Part shown: piece by piece, positions 60,298-64,000 of the stretch | Layout of the letters: each line of letters opens with the position of its first letter | Numbering within the stretch: the stretch's first letter is position 1 | NCBI RefSeq assembly: GCF_025527015.1 | Contig: NZ_JAODIM010000031.1 | Coordinates: 1 to 64,000, forward strand | Direction of reading: 5' to 3' | DNA: 64,000 nucleotides | Source of the DNA: Winslowiella arboricola | GTDB lineage: Bacteria > Pseudomonadota > Gammaproteobacteria > Enterobacterales > Enterobacteriaceae | Notes under the pieces: generated by a model | Told to the model about the DNA's origin: nothing | The model's input: the letters and a program-made list of their open reading frames with translations, nothing else | Databases searched by the model: none | Position numbers and translations under genes: made by a program

Positions 60298-61227
60298 TTA
60301 TTTCCGCGCGCGAAGATGCCCCAGAGAGCCGTACATTGCCACCAGACGCGCATACTCTTCTGCGTCATAGAACTGGCAGGTACCGCGCCCAAACTCTTTT
60401 GCCACTTCTACGGCGAATTTCGCCGTCAGCGCAATATCCACTTCATGGCTTGCACCAGTACCACAGCCTGGCACCACTGATTCAGCACAGATTGCCACGC
60501 CTACTACCGGCACATCGGTAGCGGTTGAAGGCTGTAAGATACTGTTCAGATGGTAGATACCGTTGCCGTATGGCGTGATGTCCTGGGTGGTAATCGGGAA
60601 AGTCACCGCCGGACGGCCGCTGGTCATCTCCATAATGCGCAGCAGATCTTCTGAAACGCGCAGGATATAGCCCTCTTTCACCGTTGGTGACAGCGCGTAA
60701 CCTTTGTGATTCAGAATGCGATTTCCCTTGGTAGTATCAATGGAAAGAATAGCATCTGCCTCAGCAATCGCTTCATTGCTGCTCATCGACAGATCGTCGA
60801 TTGGCGAGTCCATAAAATCGACCGGCTCATGCGGACGGGTTGGCGCATCGGGACAGATATGGGTAGTGATAATCACATCGCCCGCCAGCGGATCGCCTTT
60901 GCGCTGCATCTCTGCCAGCTTCAGGGCGCTGGCGACCGCCGCCACTGCGCCATCCGCATCGGAAACCAGACCAATACGCGTCGGACGCGCGCCAATACCG
61001 CCGAGACGACCAATAATGCCAAGGGTGGCCGCCTTACCGCCGTTCAGTTTGCCATCGCTACCGTGGATCTCGATACGCACGAAATCGGTGCCGCCTTTCT
61101 CGCCATCCACCCGATGGGTGGTGGCTTTCACACCGGCATAACCGGCAAACAGATCGACGATATCCTGACCACTGACCCTGGCGTGGTCCATTAACTCAAA
61201 AACCTGCAAAGTTTGTTGCAAACTCAT
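60298..61227 (-). CDS. DUF1177 protein
   Basis: 309-residue cytosolic protein of unknown function. Visible conserved patterns: THRVDGEKGGTDFVRIEIHG, SDADG (Asp90, Asp92), ITTHICPDAPTRPHEPVDFMDSP (His123, His133) and AESVVPGCGTGASHEVD (His261). The distribution of Asp, His and Glu is reminiscent of a binuclear metallohydrolase or peptidase, but I cannot confirm this. It lies between an OPT transporter (15-bp gap) and aroM (2-bp gap). Confidence 0.85.
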   Translation of the reverse strand: MSLQQTLQVFELMDHARVSGQDIVDLFAGYAGVKATTHRVDGEKGGTDFVRIEIHGSDGKLNGGKAATLGIIGRLGGIGARPTRIGLVSDADGAVAAVASALKLAEMQRKGDPLAGDVIITTHICPDAPTRPHEPVDFMDSPIDDLSMSSNEAIAEADAILSIDTTKGNRILNHKGYALSPTVKEGYILRVSEDLLRIMEMTSGRPAVTFPITTQDITPYGNGIYHLNSILQPSTATDVPVVGVAICAESVVPGCGTGASHEVDIALTAKFAVEVAKEFGRGTCQFYDAEEYARLVAMYGSLGHLRARK

Positions 61228-61242
61228 TGTTGAATCCTCGTT

Positions 61243-62802
61243 TTATTTTTTAGCGCCACTGGCAAAGATCGAGTGGAAGAAGCTGTACAGTGCGTCACCG
61301 GCAATAAATCCGGCGGCCATCACTTCCATTGGCGTACGGCCACGCTCGCCCCAGACGCGGCTGATAATCAGACGCAGTACGATACCGGCAATAATTGCCC
61401 AACCAGCGGCGGCGTTATTAATCAGCAGGCCGGTTGCCAGCAACACGCCCAGCTGGCGTTTTGGTCCGCCAATTAACTGAATAATCGCCCCCGGAATCGC
61501 CCAAATCAGCAGGCTCATGGCAATCCCCGGCTCCGCACCGGCCTGAATGGTTTTGGCATATACCCGCGCCACTGGCGGCAGTAAATCCTGTGCGAAATAG
61601 CTGTAATGCGCGTACCACACCACCGGAATCGCCACCACAAAGGCAATCAGTGCGGCAATCAGCTGAATCCGTCGTCCCCACAGCTCTTCCTGCAGATTTT
61701 TACCATGACCGCGCAGCACAAAACCGGCTTTCAGATCGTAACCCATATCGGCGAAAGCCGGGCCGGTCGCGGCGGTAAAACCGGTTAACACGCAGAGCGC
61801 CAGCGGCGGGAAGCCAATCAGAATACCGATAATCAGCGTAATCAACGCCACGGCAAACGCCGGGAACCAGCCGGAGTGCATCGCGGCAATCCCGACAATC
61901 AGCTCATGCACAAAGGCGGCAAACGCGGCATAGACGATAAACAGCAGCAGCATCGGCAGTGACATCTCACTCCATAAACCGGCGGCCAGCGCCAGCAGCG
62001 CAGCAATCAGCACATAACCTACCGATCCCAGTCCCAGCGCCTTACGCACTTCGCTGTCCGGGCTGGAGTAGCCGCTGTTATCGGTTTTCTTACTGCGGAT
62101 CACCTGCACCACCTGAATCAGCGCCACCAGACCCGCGCCAACCATCACGCCATGCGGAATATAGTTAGCATTAATATCGATGCCAGCAATCGGCTCAGAA
62201 TAAGCACGCAGCAGCAGACCAATACCGAACATACTCAGCGCCCAGATATTGCCGATAAACGCTGTACCAAACGCCGCCATCGGGATTTTCAGCATCGAAC
62301 CCGCAACGCCGCCGACTATCCCCACCACCAGCAGCCACGCCTGTTTACCACCCTTATCACCGGCTTTAATCGCTTCTGCGGCGGCAACGCCTGGCGGCCA
62401 TGCATTGCTGGCCGGGAACACGCGCGTATCAAACAGACGATAGAGTAAATACGCATCCAGCAGCATCGCCGCCGAGACACCGACAAACATCGGCAGCACC
62501 AGCTGCGGTTGCCCCATCACCCACGGCACCGCGATCGGCATTAACAGGCTATTCGCCGCGCCAAAGGTGGCGGAAGAGATAGCGGTTTGCGCCAGGTTTT
62601 GCGTATGCACGGAGCGGTAACGCTGGAAGGCTTTCATTGGCATACGCGCTAATAACATTGCCAGCAGCGCGCCAATAATTGAGGTATTAGGTGTTACACC
62701 CAGTGTCGTTAATAATTGCACGCCAATAATAGCGCCGAGAACTGAAAGGAGAATCAGCATCACGACGATGCCAATATCCTTTAATGGATTATCCTGCCGC
62801 AT
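61243..62802 (-). CDS. OPT-family transporter
   Basis: 519-residue polytopic protein with about 12-14 helices, resembling the bacterial branch of the oligopeptide/metal-chelate transporters (OPT/YSL). Typical Gly/Pro-rich segments: NSLLMPIAVPWVMGQPQL, GIDINANYIPHGVMVGAGLVAL, GFTAATGPAFADMGYDLKAG and MAAGFIAGDALYSFF. First gene of a three-gene unit with DUF1177 and aroM; ATG preceded by GAGG. Substrate unknown; small peptides are the family default. Confidence 0.85.
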   Translation of the reverse strand: MRQDNPLKDIGIVVMLILLSVLGAIIGVQLLTTLGVTPNTSIIGALLAMLLARMPMKAFQRYRSVHTQNLAQTAISSATFGAANSLLMPIAVPWVMGQPQLVLPMFVGVSAAMLLDAYLLYRLFDTRVFPASNAWPPGVAAAEAIKAGDKGGKQAWLLVVGIVGGVAGSMLKIPMAAFGTAFIGNIWALSMFGIGLLLRAYSEPIAGIDINANYIPHGVMVGAGLVALIQVVQVIRSKKTDNSGYSSPDSEVRKALGLGSVGYVLIAALLALAAGLWSEMSLPMLLLFIVYAAFAAFVHELIVGIAAMHSGWFPAFAVALITLIIGILIGFPPLALCVLTGFTAATGPAFADMGYDLKAGFVLRGHGKNLQEELWGRRIQLIAALIAFVVAIPVVWYAHYSYFAQDLLPPVARVYAKTIQAGAEPGIAMSLLIWAIPGAIIQLIGGPKRQLGVLLATGLLINNAAAGWAIIAGIVLRLIISRVWGERGRTPMEVMAAGFIAGDALYSFFHSIFASGAKK

Positions 62803-63004
62803 AGTTTCCTCGTTGAATTACCCTGTCTGTCGGTTTATTTCATTATTATCGGATTGGTAAATAAGGTTAATTCCCCCTCAGGAACGTTGAGAGGAGAATT
62901 ACCCGAGTCAGTCTCTGCGGACTTTGCTTACGTTGTTATATTGAAAATAAAGCCTGGTGCTGGCTTTTACTGCACTTTGCTTTCCCTGGTGAGGCGCAAA
63001 GTAC

Positions 63005-63790
63005 TCACTGACGACCCGGATATTTTTGCAGCCATACCAGATCGCCAAATTTTTCGGCCAGTTGATGCGCAGTGGTCATCAACGCGGTTAAAACCAGTGG
63101 TGAATAACGCTGCTGGCCTTCCGTCGAAGGAAAAGAGAGGCAAACGCCAATCGTTTCATCACGATGTTTATTGCTGACCGCCGTTGCCAGCGAACTGATA
63201 CCCTGCAGTGTTTCGTTACGGGCCAGCGCCCATCCCTGCTGCCGCACTTGCGCCAGCGCCGCCAGTAACTCATCCAGCGTTTGCGGTGAGTTTGGCGAGC
63301 TGACCTGCCAGGTATCCTGATACAGCGCACGAATATAGTCGTCGCTGTGACGCGCCAGAATCGCGCGTCCTACCGAGGTTTCCGCCGCCGGAGAACGGCT
63401 GCCCGCAGGCGTGACCACCTGAATAAACTGCCGGCAGTGGAACATGCGCATCACAATAATTTCGCGCCCATCCAGCACCGAGATATAGCCGGTGGCATTG
63501 GACTCTGTCGCCAGTCGCGCCATCAGGGGCGAAGCACTGTCGACCAGCGGCGTTGACAGATAGCTGCTGGCTACCGATAGCAATACGCGGCCAATATGGA
63601 AACAGCGCGTATCAGGATCACGCTCCAGCAGTCCCTGTGACTCCATGGTCGCCAGCAGCCGTGAAACGGTGCTTTTTGGCAGCCCCAGAGATTCGACCAC
63701 ATCGCTGAATGACAATCCCGGCTGACCTTGCATCACGCCGTAACGGGTAAAAAGTTTTAATACCGCAGCGGCATTTTCCAGGGTGGTCAT
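63005..63790 (-). CDS. IclR-family transcriptional regulator
   Basis: 261 residues: N-terminal winged helix (LSFSDVVESLGLPKSTVSRLLATMESQGLL) and C-terminal IclR effector domain (about 85-255; ETSVGRAILA, LSFPS near the end). I chose the ATG at 63790 because GGAAC precedes it and the palindromic operator lies just upstream; the ATG at 63835 has no ribosome site and would put the operator inside the gene. It is upstream of the OPT-DUF1177-aroM unit on the same strand and is probably its regulator. The 202-bp gap to the OPT gene should contain that promoter. Confidence 0.9.
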   Translation of the reverse strand: MTTLENAAAVLKLFTRYGVMQGQPGLSFSDVVESLGLPKSTVSRLLATMESQGLLERDPDTRCFHIGRVLLSVASSYLSTPLVDSASPLMARLATESNATGYISVLDGREIIVMRMFHCRQFIQVVTPAGSRSPAAETSVGRAILARHSDDYIRALYQDTWQVSSPNSPQTLDELLAALAQVRQQGWALARNETLQGISSLATAVSNKHRDETIGVCLSFPSTEGQQRYSPLVLTALMTTAHQLAEKFGDLVWLQKYPGRQ

Positions 63791-63796
63791 AAAGAT

Positions 63797-63821
63797 GTTC
63801 CGATATATGGAACTAAGTTCC
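63797..63821. promoter_or_regulatory. Overlapping palindromes, candidate IclR-type operator
   Basis: GTTCC-N7-GGAAC at 63797-63813 shares its right arm with GGAAC-N3-GTTCC at 63809-63821. TTCC/GGAA arms are common in IclR-family operators. It lies 6 bp upstream of the chosen regulator start. A looser TTCC-N6-GGAA is at 62871 before the OPT gene. Confidence 0.6.
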
Positions 63822-64000
63822 TGTTTGATCTGCATTGAAACTAAGACCGATGTCTTTGCCCGTCAAGTTCTCATTTATCACGATGGGTATTTAGCGCAGC
63901 ACAATATGCGGGGTAAAACTGAATGAGGGGACAATACACTGCTGTGAAAAGAAAAATATGCGGAGATCGCCAAAGGGGGAAAAAATCCCCCGAAGAATAT

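Noticed and set aside
62854..63177. 107-residue plus-strand frame between OPT and IclR genes
   Set aside because: It overlaps the 3' end of the IclR gene on the other strand and has no recognisable domain or good ribosome site.

Overview
The window is enterobacterial chromosome, most likely from the Erwiniaceae (Pantoea, Erwinia or Mixta). From position 71 to about 60300 its backbone is collinear with the E. coli K-12 8.5-9.8 min region, read in the opposite direction: ampG-cyoABCDE-yajR-yajQ-panE-yajL-thiI-xseB-ispA-dxs-yajO-pgpA-thiL-nusB-ribE-ribD-nrdR-yajI-secFD-yajC-tgt-queA-acpH, then proY-brnQ, phoR-phoB, sbcD-sbcC, mak, rdgC, ppnP and aroM. The genus assignment is inference. I see no rRNA, tRNA, CRISPR array, prophage, transposase gene or integrase.

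Backbone, 1-28305: muropeptide import (AmpG), cytochrome bo3 oxidase and heme O synthase (cyo), isoprenoid precursor synthesis (xseB-ispA-dxs), thiamine, riboflavin and NusB genes, the Sec accessory complex (SecDF-YajC), queuosine tRNA modification (queA-tgt) and AcpH. E. coli tsx and yajD are absent here. An Ail/OmpX-like outer-membrane protein gene is inserted between yajO and pgpA.

First accessory block, 28387-36256, replaces E. coli malZ. It holds a typical 2-Cys peroxiredoxin with an OxyR-like site, an AT-rich acyltransferase gene, and a four-gene set: LacI-type regulator, inositol-monophosphatase-family phosphatase, organophosphate antiporter and a secreted PhyK-type phytase. I propose the last four form a phytate utilisation system. 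Second block, 39446-43102, lies between brnQ and phoR: a MetE-like methyltransferase with a MetJ-type operator, an unknown translationally coupled pair, and a PstS-like protein joined to phoBR. Third block, 50041-56344, replaces araJ between sbcC and mak: a CsgG/DUF4810/DUF799 lipoprotein trio, a lipoprotein carrying a TolA C-terminal-like domain, and an AraC regulator, APH-type kinase and ethanolamine-type permease. The right end, 58632-63821, adds a MarR regulator and an IclR-OPT transporter-DUF1177 set fused by position to ancestral aroM.

Intergenic spaces carry a family of short GTAG-headed palindromes (REP-like, with at least two different stem sequences) and one 126-bp MITE-like element beside sbcD. 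Candidate operators, each read directly as a palindrome or phased direct repeat, sit next to nearly every local regulator (LacI, AraC, MarR, IclR, PhoB).
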